Part shown: positions 1 to 8,773 of the stretch, piece by piece
How positions within the stretch are numbered: position 1 is the first letter of the stretch
Layout: every line of letters starts with the position of its first letter
Origin: Streptomyces meridianus
GTDB taxonomy: Bacteria; Actinomycetota; Actinomycetes; Streptomycetales; Streptomycetaceae
Length of the DNA stretch: 35,586 nucleotides
Reading direction: 5' to 3'
NCBI RefSeq assembly: GCF_023703325.1
Contig: NZ_JAMQGM010000007.1
Span: 1 to 35,586, forward strand
Made by a program: the position numbers and the translations under genes
Notes under the pieces: model-generated
Seen by the model: the letters and a program-made list of their open reading frames with translations, nothing else
Databases searched by the model: none
What the model was told of the DNA's origin: nothing

Positions 1-417
1 AACCGAAACGGCGAGGCTAAAGTGTCATTCTCGCGAAGGGCCCATCGTCGGCTGTGGTCCCGGCAAAATCGGGCATCGCAGTGTGCCCTCGCCCCGGAGC
101 TTCGAGATATCGGTGCGCGACCGCCCCCATCGCTCCGAGACCGATAATGCAGGGTCGCCTGCCTGGGCAGGCCTTATCTCATCCGATCTTCTGGTGATTG
201 TTCCCGGCAAAGACTCTTCAGGGAGGCCCGATGCTCGGTACCGGCCGGCTCCTGAAGCCCTGGCTGCCGACGCTGCGGGGTCACCCTCGGCTACCAACCT
301 GCCTCTGGCCACTTCGTACCTCGGGGGGTGTCCGTGGCCACGTTGGGCAGCGCGCACTACCGGCGATCACCTAGGACGTGCGGAGGTCGAGTGCAGCAAG
401 ACCTCGACGAGGGCCGA
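1..417. other. No gene recognised at left edge
   Basis: Open frames on both strands here are short, rich in arginine, proline and serine, and lack a convincing ribosome site. A small inverted repeat (7-base arms at 157-163 and 166-172) lies downstream of the minus-strand pair and could be a weak terminator, but its loop is too small to be persuasive. I see nothing else. Confidence 0.4.
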
Positions 418-630
418 TCAGGTATCCCCAGGGGGCGTCTGATGGCAAGTTGGGCAGGCTCCCGGATCCGCCGCGCGGTCAACGTGGTCAGCGAGCAGGC
501 TCCGGCGTACCTCCCGCCAGGCGTGGACGGTCTGGCGAACCTCGATCAAGAGATTTCGGACCTGTGAAAGGAACAGCACCGTGAACCCTGAGGCGGCGAG
601 TACGGAGAGTGTGACGTTGTCCCAGCTCAT
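418..630 (-). CDS. Small single-pass membrane protein, function unknown
   Basis: This is a 70-residue protein with one hydrophobic segment at about residues 6-24 (LSVLAASGFTVLFLSQVRNL), followed by a basic, soluble C-terminal half that ends with a CPTC pair. The ATG overlaps the stop of the upstream gene as ATGA (627-630), and a GAGGAG ribosome site sits a few bases before it inside that gene, so the two are probably translationally coupled. The topology suggests a membrane-anchored partner of the upstream protein; that is inference. I do not recognise the family. The coupling and the RBS make it likely to be real despite its size. Confidence 0.6.
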   Translation of the reverse strand: MSWDNVTLSVLAASGFTVLFLSQVRNLLIEVRQTVHAWREVRRSLLADHVDRAADPGACPTCHQTPPGDT

Positions 631-1670
631 CGGTCGCTCTCCTCTGCCTGATTGATGAGGCGCTCGGGGAGAACACGCTCAAGCCACTTCCTGTCAGCGC
701 CGGCCTTCAGCAGCGCGTCTCGATGCAGGCGTTTGCGCGCGAAGCCGTCGGCCTGGAAGCGCAGCTGGAGCCCTCCCTTGCGATCTCCGGTGGCCTGGAG
801 ACGATAAGTGCACTGCCAACCGAACGGGCCACGCCGAGACATCTCGCAGAAACAGTGGTGGCTCGCGACACGCAGTGGTAAACCCCAAGTGGGATCAGTC
901 AGCCTGGCGAGGAACCTGTCGTGTTCGAGTGGAAGTCCGCGGATGGTGGTGAGCTCAACTATCCACTCGTAACCCGTGATCCAGGAGCTCACGCTGTGTG
1001 CGGTGCTTGACGTGTGAAACAGAGCGATACGACGCAGCAACCCCGAACCGATCCATGCCAAACCTTGCTTCTCTTCCCAGACCATGGGGAATTGCTGTTG
1101 GTCGGAAAGCTCATGCTTTGTCATCGAGCGCTCACGCCACAGAGGACGGAAACCCGCCTTGCGGGTATCCTCCAGTCGCTCATCAATGTGCTGCTGCCAG
1201 TGGGTTCCTGGGCAGGCCCGGAGTATCACCTGGGCTTCGCGGGAGTCCGCATGCCTTAAGGTGAGATCTTTGTCCTCAATGCGTGCCACCCTGAGGCCCA
1301 GTGGTCCGTGGACCTGCATTCCCTCCTCGGCCGATGGAAGAAGTCGACCTGCCGCGTACTCGCTCGCAGGGTACTGCTTGTGCTCGTTGTTCTCGCGTGC
1401 GGAGACATGGTGGGAGTCGAGCGTCAGGATGGCGGAATTGCTGAAGGTGACGTCCACCTTCGCGATTCCGAATGGATGTGCCCACCATCGGCCACCGCTG
1501 CAGAGTTCGGCCATGATTTGAGCTTCGAGGACTGCTTGTTGTTCCCTGGCTACCGGGATCAATGGCAGGGCGTCATGGTTGCGCAGCCGTTGAAGTGCAG
1601 AATGGTACCGATCGCCCAGGTAATCACGTCGCATCTTGGCGAGCTTCGCGAAGTAGTCGCCGTTCGTCAT
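627..1670 (-). CDS. Hypothetical protein, unrecognised family
   Basis: This soluble protein of about 347 residues is rich in Trp, His and Arg and has no membrane segment or signal peptide. I do not recognise a domain. The longest frame begins at a TTG at 1715, but the first ATG at 1670 (MTNGDYFAKLAKMRRDYLGD) seems a more natural start; neither has a strong ribosome site. Codon use is less GC-biased than in most neighbours and there are at least two in-frame TTA codons (at 1259-1257 and 881-879), which fits recent acquisition or bldA control. It is followed with ATGA overlap by a small membrane protein, so the pair is probably one operon. Function unknown. Confidence 0.6.
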   Translation of the reverse strand: MTNGDYFAKLAKMRRDYLGDRYHSALQRLRNHDALPLIPVAREQQAVLEAQIMAELCSGGRWWAHPFGIAKVDVTFSNSAILTLDSHHVSARENNEHKQYPASEYAAGRLLPSAEEGMQVHGPLGLRVARIEDKDLTLRHADSREAQVILRACPGTHWQQHIDERLEDTRKAGFRPLWRERSMTKHELSDQQQFPMVWEEKQGLAWIGSGLLRRIALFHTSSTAHSVSSWITGYEWIVELTTIRGLPLEHDRFLARLTDPTWGLPLRVASHHCFCEMSRRGPFGWQCTYRLQATGDRKGGLQLRFQADGFARKRLHRDALLKAGADRKWLERVLPERLINQAEESDR

Positions 1671-1715
1671 GGCACGATCCGATCCCGGATGCTGCTGCCC
1701 CTGAGCACTCGACAA

Positions 1716-2011
1716 CTGATCGGCGCGCCCCCAGCCGGGCGCATTGGCTAAATCGAGCGATTAAAGGTGAAGTGACTTCTTCGTCCCCGTAGTGGCTCCG
1801 CTCTGGGGCAGCGCGCAGCCGAGGATCCGGCCGCCGATCGGCCTTGTTGGTGATGATGCCCCAGAGCTCGCCGAGACCGCAACTATCGTCAGAGAGTGGC
1901 AGGTTGGTGAGGTGCGCTTCTCCTCGACTGATTGGGGCTCCTTGATCGATACCGCGCTGCTCCGAAGCAGTTCTGCCGGGGGAGCGGATCGTGGCCGCGT
2001 AGCCTGATGAC
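1716..2011. other. Intergenic region between divergent genes
   Basis: This stretch separates the minus-strand hypothetical gene from the HAD-like gene and should hold promoters for both. A GTG-started frame at 1792-2007 could encode 71 residues and ends just before the HAD gene. It has no clear ribosome site or recognisable motif, so I do not call it a gene. Confidence 0.35.
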
Positions 2012-2674
2012 GTGATCGAGTGCGTGGTGTTCGATGTCGGTGAAACCCTCGTGTGTGACGACCGGTATTGGCATGGCTGGGCTGACTGGCTCAAGGTGCC
2101 CCGGCACACCCTCTCGGCTCTGGTCGGAGCCGTTGTCGCCCAAGGTCGTGACAACGCCGACGCCTTGCGTCTGCTTCACCCCGGTGTGGACGTAACTGCC
2201 GAGTACGCGGCTCGGGAGGCAGCGGGGCAGGGGGAGATCCTCGCGGAGAGCGACCTGTACCCGGACGTACGTTCCGCCTTGGAAGCTCTGCGCGAGATGG
2301 GACTTCGTGTTGTGATCGCGGGCAACCAGACGACCCGAGCCGGCGAGCTGCTTCGCGATCTCGACCTGTCCGTCGATCTGATCGCCACTTCGGGTGAGTG
2401 GGGCGTGGCCAAGCCCGACCCTGCGTTCTTCGCCCGCGTCATCGAAGCGGCTCACGCTGAAGCGGACAGGGTGCTGTACGTCGGGGACCATCCTGCGAAC
2501 GACGTTGTGCCCGCCAAGGCAGCCGGGCTACGTACCGCTCATCTGCGGCGCGGCCCCTGGGGCTACCTGTGGGCCGATTCCCCGGACGCTGCGGCTGCGG
2601 ACTGGCGTATCGAGTCGCTGAGCGATCTTCCGGGGCTACTCCCCGTCCGTTTCACTCGTCCGCACTCCGGGTGA
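2012..2674 (+). CDS. HAD-superfamily hydrolase-like protein
   Basis: A 220-residue HAD-fold protein. Motif I is FDVGETL near residue 8: the nucleophile Asp is present but the usual second Asp two residues on is Gly, so it may not be an ordinary phosphatase. Motif II is VIAGNQTT at about 104-111 (Asn where Ser/Thr is common), the motif III Lys is in KPDP, and motif IV is VGDHPANDV at about 159-167. A helical cap lies between motifs I and II. The start is a GTG. The 3' end overlaps the convergent regulator gene by 23 bases. The substrate cannot be read from sequence. The variant DVGET motif is, from memory, common in actinobacterial HAD proteins of unknown role. Confidence 0.85.
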   Translation: MIECVVFDVGETLVCDDRYWHGWADWLKVPRHTLSALVGAVVAQGRDNADALRLLHPGVDVTAEYAAREAAGQGEILAESDLYPDVRSALEALREMGLRVVIAGNQTTRAGELLRDLDLSVDLIATSGEWGVAKPDPAFFARVIEAAHAEADRVLYVGDHPANDVVPAKAAGLRTAHLRRGPWGYLWADSPDAAAADWRIESLSDLPGLLPVRFTRPHSG

Positions 2675-4139
2675 CGTTGCACCACTCCGCGAACTGCGAC
2701 AGGGCCGGCTCAACGCTTCGGCGTCGGCACAGTTTCCGTGTAGCTTGTCGTACCCAGGGGTGGGCGCGGGTGTGTTGCGGAGCGATTCGGCGGGCTGCGT
2801 TCAGCGAGGCGAAGGCGTCGTCGTCTCGCTGAGCCTGAAGCTGAGCCAGCGCGAGTTCGATGTAGAAGCCGGAACGTCGTTCCGCGGGCATCTCGCGTTC
2901 GTCCGGTGCCCATCCCTGCGCGGCTTCCAGCGCGCGCGGAACGTGTCCATCTCCCAGGCTCACGGCAACCGAGACCTGGTGGATCCGGACGGACGACGGG
3001 CCGAAGGCTGTGCCGCGGTAGATGCCCTCTCGAAGCCCTTTGCCAAGCTCGCGGGCCGCAACGAGGTGGGTCTGTGCGGCATCAGTGTCACCGGCCCGTG
3101 CGGCAATGACCGCAGCGCGCATGTGCAGGGATCCGCGTGCCGCTGTCGCCTGATCGTTGCTCTGCGCCGGGGCTTCGTCAATGGCGTTCTCGAGTGCCCG
3201 TAGGCCAGCCGCGTGAGCGCGCGCGGCGAAGAAGGTCTCGGTCCTCACGTAGGCCACTGCCGAGGCAGTGAGCGGATCCTCGGTTTCGCTGGCTGCCCAG
3301 CGCATCAGTTCGATCAGGCGGGCGCTGAGATCGCTCGCGCCGAACTTGAAGGCGAGGGCATCTGTTGCGCGGTATGCCTCGACGAGCAACCCCGCCACCC
3401 TTGCTCGTTCGCCTGATCGAGCCAGTTGTCTGACGCGTGACAGCTCACCCAGCAGGTCTGGCACCTGCTGTGCGAGATCGACGTACTGAGCTGAGAGCCG
3501 CAAAGCAGTCATCCGGTGGACGGAGGCTTCAAGCTCGAAGAGTGGCCGTGCAGGTCCGTCATCGGGGACGTCGTAGGAGGCGATGACCCTTGAGAGGGAC
3601 GGTAGGGCCTCGAGCACCTGGGCATCGGACGGATCCTCCGCTCCACGTGCAGTCGATGGGCTCATGCCCCGAGTGCCGGGCCCCCTGGGAGCGGTCGTCG
3701 ACCGGCCGTAGGGAAGTCCCTCGCGGTCGCTGCGAACGGGCTGCTGGAAGAAGTGGTTGTGCTCTCGGAGGGGACGAGGGACCAAGTCGGCAGGGACGGA
3801 GAGGCCTGACAGAAAGTCGATGATCTTGTCGAGGTTGGTCAGTCGTCGCTTCCCTGATTCGACGAGCGAGAGCGACGCCTGACTCAGCCCAGTGAGATGA
3901 ACGATGTCTTCCTGCCGCAGGGACCCATGCTGCCTCACGAGGAGGCTGACCTGCCCGAAATCCCATGCGGCCAGGGCGGCGCGCACTTGCGGGTCCTGCC
4001 ACGCACCCTCCGGAATGACCGGCCCGGATACCGCCTCCAGTTGCTGAGTGCGTGAACAGGCTGCGCATAACGGTGAGGTGTTGTACCTGCTCAGTCTGCT
4101 GCCGCAAAGGGAACAGAGCTGTCCCGACTGTATGACCAC
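2652..4139 (-). CDS. XRE-family regulator with N-terminal zinc ribbon and helical repeat domain
   Basis: A 495-residue regulator. The N-terminus has two CxxC pairs (about C9, C12 and C25, C28), probably a zinc ribbon. A helix-turn-helix follows at about residues 72-120 (LRQEDIVHLTGLSQASLSLV). The remaining ~350 residues are Ala/Leu-rich helices like TPR-type sensor domains. I chose the GTG at 4139 because AGGGGAGG lies six bases upstream; the frame is open to an ATG at 4238 with no comparable site. Codon 24 is TTA (4070-4068), so translation may need the bldA tRNA. It converges with the HAD gene. The GATATC palindrome at 4376-4385, about 240 bp upstream, is a candidate operator, not shown to be its site. 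Confidence 0.8.
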   Translation of the reverse strand: MVIQSGQLCSLCGSRLSRYNTSPLCAACSRTQQLEAVSGPVIPEGAWQDPQVRAALAAWDFGQVSLLVRQHGSLRQEDIVHLTGLSQASLSLVESGKRRLTNLDKIIDFLSGLSVPADLVPRPLREHNHFFQQPVRSDREGLPYGRSTTAPRGPGTRGMSPSTARGAEDPSDAQVLEALPSLSRVIASYDVPDDGPARPLFELEASVHRMTALRLSAQYVDLAQQVPDLLGELSRVRQLARSGERARVAGLLVEAYRATDALAFKFGASDLSARLIELMRWAASETEDPLTASAVAYVRTETFFAARAHAAGLRALENAIDEAPAQSNDQATAARGSLHMRAAVIAARAGDTDAAQTHLVAARELGKGLREGIYRGTAFGPSSVRIHQVSVAVSLGDGHVPRALEAAQGWAPDEREMPAERRSGFYIELALAQLQAQRDDDAFASLNAARRIAPQHTRAHPWVRQATRKLCRRRSVEPALSQFAEWCNVTRSADE

Positions 4140-4364
4140 CCGTCGCCTCCCCTGCGAACTCTGGTGATTTAAAACGGCGTTGCTGAGCCGCCCATCGACC
4201 AAGTGAACCACCATCGCGGGGAGCGCGAAGCCTCTCAAGACGTGTGAGCTCGGAGCCTGAAGCTCATGCTCACATTGCCCCCGCGCGCGGAGGTGGTCGG
4301 CTTTCCGGATCTCGCCGTAGGGGTGTCGACCCGATGAAGCAGGGGGCCGCGACGGCCCGTCGCC

Positions 4365-4385
4365 ATATCACGCTGGTGATATCAC
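4365..4385. promoter_or_regulatory. Palindromic operator candidate centred on GATATC
   Basis: GTGATATCAC at 4376-4385 is a perfect 10-base palindrome. Its left half, GTGATAT, also pairs with ATATCAC at 4365-4371 across a four-base spacer, giving overlapping inverted and direct repeats of one half-site. It lies in the gap between the divergent regulator gene (start 4139) and the 362-aa gene (start 4609), where an operator would be expected. Binding by the adjacent XRE protein is inference. Confidence 0.45.
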
Positions 4386-4608
4386 GATCGGAATAGGCGC
4401 CACAGCGCTCGTATCGCACCCTTGACTACCCGACGGTCCGGTTCCCTCTAGGCCCCTGTCTTCGGTCAACGACGTGATGTCAACCACCGAATTTCCAGGG
4501 CGTAGTTGCGGGGCCCACCGCAAATGCCCTGATGGCTCAATTCGTCAACGGAAGAAGTGCGACGCGCCGTGCCTCACAGCCTGAAGCCCCCCACCGCGGA
4601 GGCATCTG

Positions 4609-5697
4609 ATGGTTGATCTCTCCGCCGCTCGCGAGTTCCGCCCGGTGTATCACCCGGCGGGGTTCGACGTGGAGGTGAGAATCGCCTGGGAAGACCTGCA
4701 AATGGGTCGATGGATGTCGACCCGCGACCTCCTGGCCCGGACCGGTGCCGACTGGACGTTACGCACGGCACGGACCCAGGTCCTGGCGATCGCCGCCGCC
4801 GGCTCCAATGTGATCTCCGCCTGGCAGTCAGAGGAGCCGGAGAGCAGGAATGCCCGGGTCATGGGTGCTCGTGTCGCTGTCGAACGCGCGATACGGGCTC
4901 ACCGCAGGGACGCCGACAGCGCCCCGCGCCTGGAGCATGAGGCGCGGCGGACGGCGGAGCTGGCTGCAGACTTCCTGCCCGCTGATCCCGTGCCGTTCGT
5001 GTGCCTTCTCGCGCTGGCGCGGCTGGATGAACAGCAGCAGCATCCAGAGCATCGGCTGCGTGCCGCCGAGCCCATGCTGCCGGCCGGCCCGTGGGGTCTG
5101 CTGCAGGAGGTCGTCGACCGTGACCCCTTCAATCGTGAAGGGTTCCACCGCGTACTGCAGTTCTTCCTGTCGCGGGCCGGGAGCCCGGAGCGTTCGCTGG
5201 CGCCAGCGGTTGAATTCGCGCGATGGGTAGGCTCCTGGGCGCCGGCTGGATCCGCGCTGCAGCTGCTTCCTCTCTACGCGCAGGTTGAGCAGCACCGGCG
5301 CCAGACCGCCCGCTCTGTGGCCGAGTGCGGCCGGGCGGCTCCTTTGCAGCACCGGCAGTGGGCTGATGATCCGGTGGTCCGGTACACGCTCCGCGCCTTC
5401 CACGACTGGTTCCGGACCCCGGCCGCGGCCGAGTCCCCGCGTTCGGTCACGGACTTGAGTCAACTGGCCTACGCCCTGTGGGCAGCGCATCGCTACGTCG
5501 AGGCTGCCGAGGTCTTCACGGCTCTGGGCCCATACGCGACGCACGAGCCGTGGGGTTCGCTGATCGAACCCGGGCACCAGGACACGGCGGAAGAGTCATT
5601 CCTTCGCGCCCGCATCCAGTCCCTGTCTGCCGTAAGCCCGCTTCGTACCCGCGCAGAGTCCTCACGAAAATCACATGCGAAGCCGCGCTTAGCGTAA
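4609..5697 (+). CDS. Hypothetical helical protein upstream of permease
   Basis: A 362-residue, mostly alpha-helical soluble protein with many Ala, Arg, Leu and Trp residues and a TPR-like feel in the C-terminal half (around LSQLAYALWAAHRYVEAAEV). I do not recognise the family. The ATG is preceded by GGAGG at 4598-4602 with six-base spacing. Two in-frame TTA codons (4759-4761, codon 51; 5689-5691, third-last codon including stop) suggest bldA control or foreign origin. It lies 65 bases upstream of the permease on the same strand, but a 12-base palindrome in the gap suggests the permease may be separately controlled. No enzymatic motif is seen. Confidence 0.7.
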   Translation: MVDLSAAREFRPVYHPAGFDVEVRIAWEDLQMGRWMSTRDLLARTGADWTLRTARTQVLAIAAAGSNVISAWQSEEPESRNARVMGARVAVERAIRAHRRDADSAPRLEHEARRTAELAADFLPADPVPFVCLLALARLDEQQQHPEHRLRAAEPMLPAGPWGLLQEVVDRDPFNREGFHRVLQFFLSRAGSPERSLAPAVEFARWVGSWAPAGSALQLLPLYAQVEQHRRQTARSVAECGRAAPLQHRQWADDPVVRYTLRAFHDWFRTPAAAESPRSVTDLSQLAYALWAAHRYVEAAEVFTALGPYATHEPWGSLIEPGHQDTAEESFLRARIQSLSAVSPLRTRAESSRKSHAKPRLA

Positions 5698-5702
5698 CCG
5701 TT

Positions 5703-5714
5703 GCCGATATCGGC
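5703..5714. promoter_or_regulatory. Perfect palindrome upstream of permease
   Basis: GCCGATATCGGC is a perfect 12-base palindrome 48 bases before the permease GTG. It shares the GATATC centre with the palindrome at 4376-4385. It could be an operator of the permease-ligase unit; this is inferred from position and symmetry only. Confidence 0.4.
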
Positions 5715-5762
5715 GTTTGTGAATTCCTCTTCCCCTCGCTCTCTTTCTGTGTGGAGGTTTGC

Positions 5763-7280
5763 GTGTCCCGCGCACGAAAAATACCGACCGAATCTGATGA
5801 CGCGCTGTTGCGCGATCTCGGATACGAGCCGGTACTCACACGCCGAATGGGCCCCTTCGGAAATTTCGCCATCAGTTTCAGTGTGATCAGCGTTCTGTCC
5901 GGGTGCATGACCCTGTACGGCTTCGGCCTGGGAACGGGTGGACCGGCGGTGATGATCTGGGGCTGGGTTGGCGTCGGCCTGATGGTGATGCTCGTCGGCG
6001 CAGCCCTGGCCGAGGTGACCAGTTCCTTTCCGGTGTCCGGCGCGCTGTACTTCATGGCGGATCAGCTGGGCAGCCGGAAATGGGGCTGGTACACCGGCTG
6101 GTTGAACCTCCTCGGGCTGCTCGGCGCGATCGCCGGCATCGACTATGGCGCGGCGCTGTTCACCGGTGCTTTCCTGAACCTGCAGTGGGGGTTCGAGTCG
6201 TCGCCGGCGAGCGTCATGGTGATCTTTCTGTGCATCCTGGTGCTGCACGCCACGGCGAATCTGTTCGGGGTGCGGCTGGTCAGCATCCTCAATTCCGTGA
6301 GTGTGTGGTGGCACCTGGCGGGGGTCACGCTCATCGTCGGCCTGCTGTGGCTGGTGCCCACCCAGCACCAGTCTGCCGAGTTCGTGTTCACCGAGTTCGT
6401 GAATGACACCGGCTGGTCGAACCCCTTCTATGTGGCCGCGATCGGCCTGTTGTTGGCGCAGTACACCTTCTGCGGCTACGACGCCTCCGCGCATCTGTCG
6501 GAGGAGACGACGAATGCCCAGGTGAGTGCGGCCCGCGGGATCGTCCATGCGATCGGATGGTCGTGGCTGGCGGGATTCGTCCTGCTGGTCTCGCTCACCT
6601 TCGCGATCCAGGACTACACAGGGACGCAGACGACGGCGACCGGTGTGCCGCCGGCTCAGATCTTCCTCGACGCGCTGGGGCTCGCGGGTGCGAAGGCACT
6701 GTTGCTGGTGGTGATCATGGCGCAGCTGTTCTGCGGCAACGCCGAGGTCGCTACCGCCTCCCGGATGGTGTTCGCGTTCTCCCGGGATAACGCGTTGCCG
6801 GGCTCGCGCTGGTGGCGGCAGGTCCATCAGCGCACCGGCACACCGCGGGCCGCGGTGTGGCTGTCCGTTGCGGTACCCGCCGTGCTGGTGCTGCCGTCCC
6901 TATACAGCTCCACCGCATACGCCGCCGTGACGTCGATCAACGTCATCGGCATCACCCCCGCGTACGCGATCCCCATCTACCTGCGCATCCGCAACCGCCA
7001 CCTCTTCCGTCCCGGGCCGTGGAACCTCGGCCGGTGGGGCATCCCGATCGGCTGCCTCGCCGTGGCGTGGGTCGCCTTCGTCACCGTGCTGTTCCTCCTG
7101 CCGCAGTCCCGCCCCGAGACCGGTCTGGTCTCGGTGAGCACGTTCAACTACGCCCCGATCGCATTGATCGTGGTGCTGGTGCTGGCGGCGCTGTGGTGGC
7201 GGGTCGCAGGCCGGCACGTCTACGACGTCCCCTCCCGCGGCAGCGATCGGCTGGCCGAGCTCCAGCGAGGAGTCGTCTGA
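5763..7280 (+). CDS. APC-superfamily amino acid/amine permease
   Basis: A 505-residue integral membrane transporter with about 12 hydrophobic segments. The N-terminal region has the APC pattern: a short cytoplasmic tail, then FGNFAISFSVISVLSG and the glycine-rich G(L)GTGGPAVMIWGW. The first half continues with EVTSSFPVSGALYF, and the middle has a conserved YTFCGYDASAHLSEET, which is typical of the family in APC members that move amines or amino acids. I chose the GTG at 5763 because GGAGG (5753-5757) sits five bases before it; the frame is open further upstream without support. The stop overlaps the ATG of the glutamine synthetase-like gene by one base (TGATG), so the two are coupled. The substrate is probably an amine or amino acid that the ligase then glutamylates. 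Confidence 0.9.
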   Translation: MSRARKIPTESDDALLRDLGYEPVLTRRMGPFGNFAISFSVISVLSGCMTLYGFGLGTGGPAVMIWGWVGVGLMVMLVGAALAEVTSSFPVSGALYFMADQLGSRKWGWYTGWLNLLGLLGAIAGIDYGAALFTGAFLNLQWGFESSPASVMVIFLCILVLHATANLFGVRLVSILNSVSVWWHLAGVTLIVGLLWLVPTQHQSAEFVFTEFVNDTGWSNPFYVAAIGLLLAQYTFCGYDASAHLSEETTNAQVSAARGIVHAIGWSWLAGFVLLVSLTFAIQDYTGTQTTATGVPPAQIFLDALGLAGAKALLLVVIMAQLFCGNAEVATASRMVFAFSRDNALPGSRWWRQVHQRTGTPRAAVWLSVAVPAVLVLPSLYSSTAYAAVTSINVIGITPAYAIPIYLRIRNRHLFRPGPWNLGRWGIPIGCLAVAWVAFVTVLFLLPQSRPETGLVSVSTFNYAPIALIVVLVLAALWWRVAGRHVYDVPSRGSDRLAELQRGVV

Positions 7281-8683
7281 TGCCCGCCACCGCGCAGACG
7301 ACAGCGCACGGGGCCTCGCAGCACGCCCAGCGGTCCGGGCTGCTGACGGTCGAGGACCTACGCAGAGAAGCCGATGCCGGATGGATCGGAGAGGTGATGC
7401 TTGCTCTGCCGGACCCGCAGGGGCGGCTGAAGGGAAAGCGGTACGGGGCCCAGCACTTCCTCAAGCACGTCCTGGACGAGGGCGCGGAGATGTGCGCATA
7501 CGTCCTGGCCACCGATATCGACATGCGACCCCTGCCGGGCTTCGCCCTCACCTCGTGGGAGACCGGCTACCAGGACCTGCGGCTGCGCGTGGACGGCAGC
7601 ACGATTCGCCGACTGCCGTGGGAGCCGGGCACCGCCCTGGTGCACGCGGACGCCATCGACCCCCGCTCCGGCCAGCAGGTCGCCGTCTCCCCGCGCACCA
7701 TGCTGCGCCGGCAACTGGACCGGCTGGCTGCCTGCGGCCTCTCGGCCAAGGTCGGGCTCGAGACCGAGTTCGTGCTCTACCACGGTGCCGCAGAGAACCA
7801 GACGGCGGCCGGGCACCGCCCGCTGCGGCCCGTGGCCTCGGACAACCTCGACTACGCCCTCGACCACAATCCGCCCACCTGCCGGTACCTGCACGCACTC
7901 CGCACGCAACTCGCCGGTGCCGGACTCCCCGTGGAGGCGCTGAAAACCGAAGGGGCGCCTGGGCAGGTCGAGATCACCTTTCCCTACGGCGACCCGCTGG
8001 CCGCGTGCGATGGCCACACGGTCTTCAAGCACGCCGCACGCGCGATCGCTGCGGAAGCCGGGCTGGCCCCGACGTTCATGGCCGCCCCCCAGACCGGGGT
8101 GGCCAGCGGCCTGCATGTGCACCTGTCCCTGTGGAAAGGCGAGCAGCCCGTACTTGACGAGGGCGAGGGGCCCTCCCGGCTCGCCCACCATGCGATCGGC
8201 GGGCTCCTGGAGGCCCTCCCCGATCTCGCCCCGCTCTACGCACCGACGATCAACTCCTACAAGCGGTACGCCCCCGAGTCATTCGCGCCGACGCACTTCA
8301 ACTGGGGCGTGGACAACCGCACGTGTGCGGTGCGCGTGGTCGGACACGGCAAGGGACTCCACCTGGAGGTGCGCCTGCCGGGAGCGGATGCCAACCCCTA
8401 CCTGGCGCTCGCAGCCGTGGTGGCTGCCATCGGCCACGGAATCGACCTCAACCTGCCTGCCGGGGCCGCGTCCACGGGCAACGCCTACCGCGCCTCGGAC
8501 GCGACCCCGATCCCCGCCACTCTTGCCGACGCCCTCGCCGTCTTCCGACGCAGCGAACTCGCCGAGCACGCCTTCGGATCCTCCGTGGTCGCGCACTACG
8601 CCCGTCTTGCCGAGATCGAGGTCGAGACCGATCGCTTCGCGGTCAGCGACCTCGAGCGGGCACGCGGTTTGACCCGCTCATGA
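7280..8683 (+). CDS. Glutamine synthetase-like ligase (gamma-glutamyl-amine synthetase type)
   Basis: A 467-residue member of the type I glutamine synthetase fold. Metal- and glutamate-binding motifs are present: LETEF (E161, E163), GAPGQVEITF (E231), SGLHVHLSLW, NSYKRY, NRTCAVRV and LEVRLPGADANPYLAL. No adenylylation-type C-terminus is obvious. Streptomyces carries several GS-like enzymes (GlnA3, GlnA4) that glutamylate polyamines or ethanolamine rather than ammonia. Coupling to an amine/amino acid permease (one-base overlap, GAGGAG ribosome site in the permease end) favours that role over nitrogen assimilation by true GlnA. The exact amine is unknown. A hairpin follows the stop. Confidence 0.85.
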   Translation: MPATAQTTAHGASQHAQRSGLLTVEDLRREADAGWIGEVMLALPDPQGRLKGKRYGAQHFLKHVLDEGAEMCAYVLATDIDMRPLPGFALTSWETGYQDLRLRVDGSTIRRLPWEPGTALVHADAIDPRSGQQVAVSPRTMLRRQLDRLAACGLSAKVGLETEFVLYHGAAENQTAAGHRPLRPVASDNLDYALDHNPPTCRYLHALRTQLAGAGLPVEALKTEGAPGQVEITFPYGDPLAACDGHTVFKHAARAIAAEAGLAPTFMAAPQTGVASGLHVHLSLWKGEQPVLDEGEGPSRLAHHAIGGLLEALPDLAPLYAPTINSYKRYAPESFAPTHFNWGVDNRTCAVRVVGHGKGLHLEVRLPGADANPYLALAAVVAAIGHGIDLNLPAGAASTGNAYRASDATPIPATLADALAVFRRSELAEHAFGSSVVAHYARLAEIEVETDRFAVSDLERARGLTRS

Positions 8684-8695
8684 GGCCACAGCACC

Positions 8696-8716
8696 GGTGC
8701 GCAGCGATAGCGCACC
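8696..8716 (+). terminator. Hairpin after GS-like gene
   Basis: GGTGCGC (8696-8702) pairs perfectly with GCGCACC (8710-8716) across a seven-base loop, 12 bases after the stop. There is no T-run, as is usual for actinobacterial terminators. Confidence 0.4.
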
Positions 8717-8773
8717 CCGTTGAACAGGACATGCACACGTGGAGGGCCACGACCTGGTCTCTGGGAGAGCAAG

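Noticed and set aside
1792..2007. 71-codon frame before the HAD gene
   Set aside because: No ribosome site and no motif; it ends in the promoter region of the next gene.
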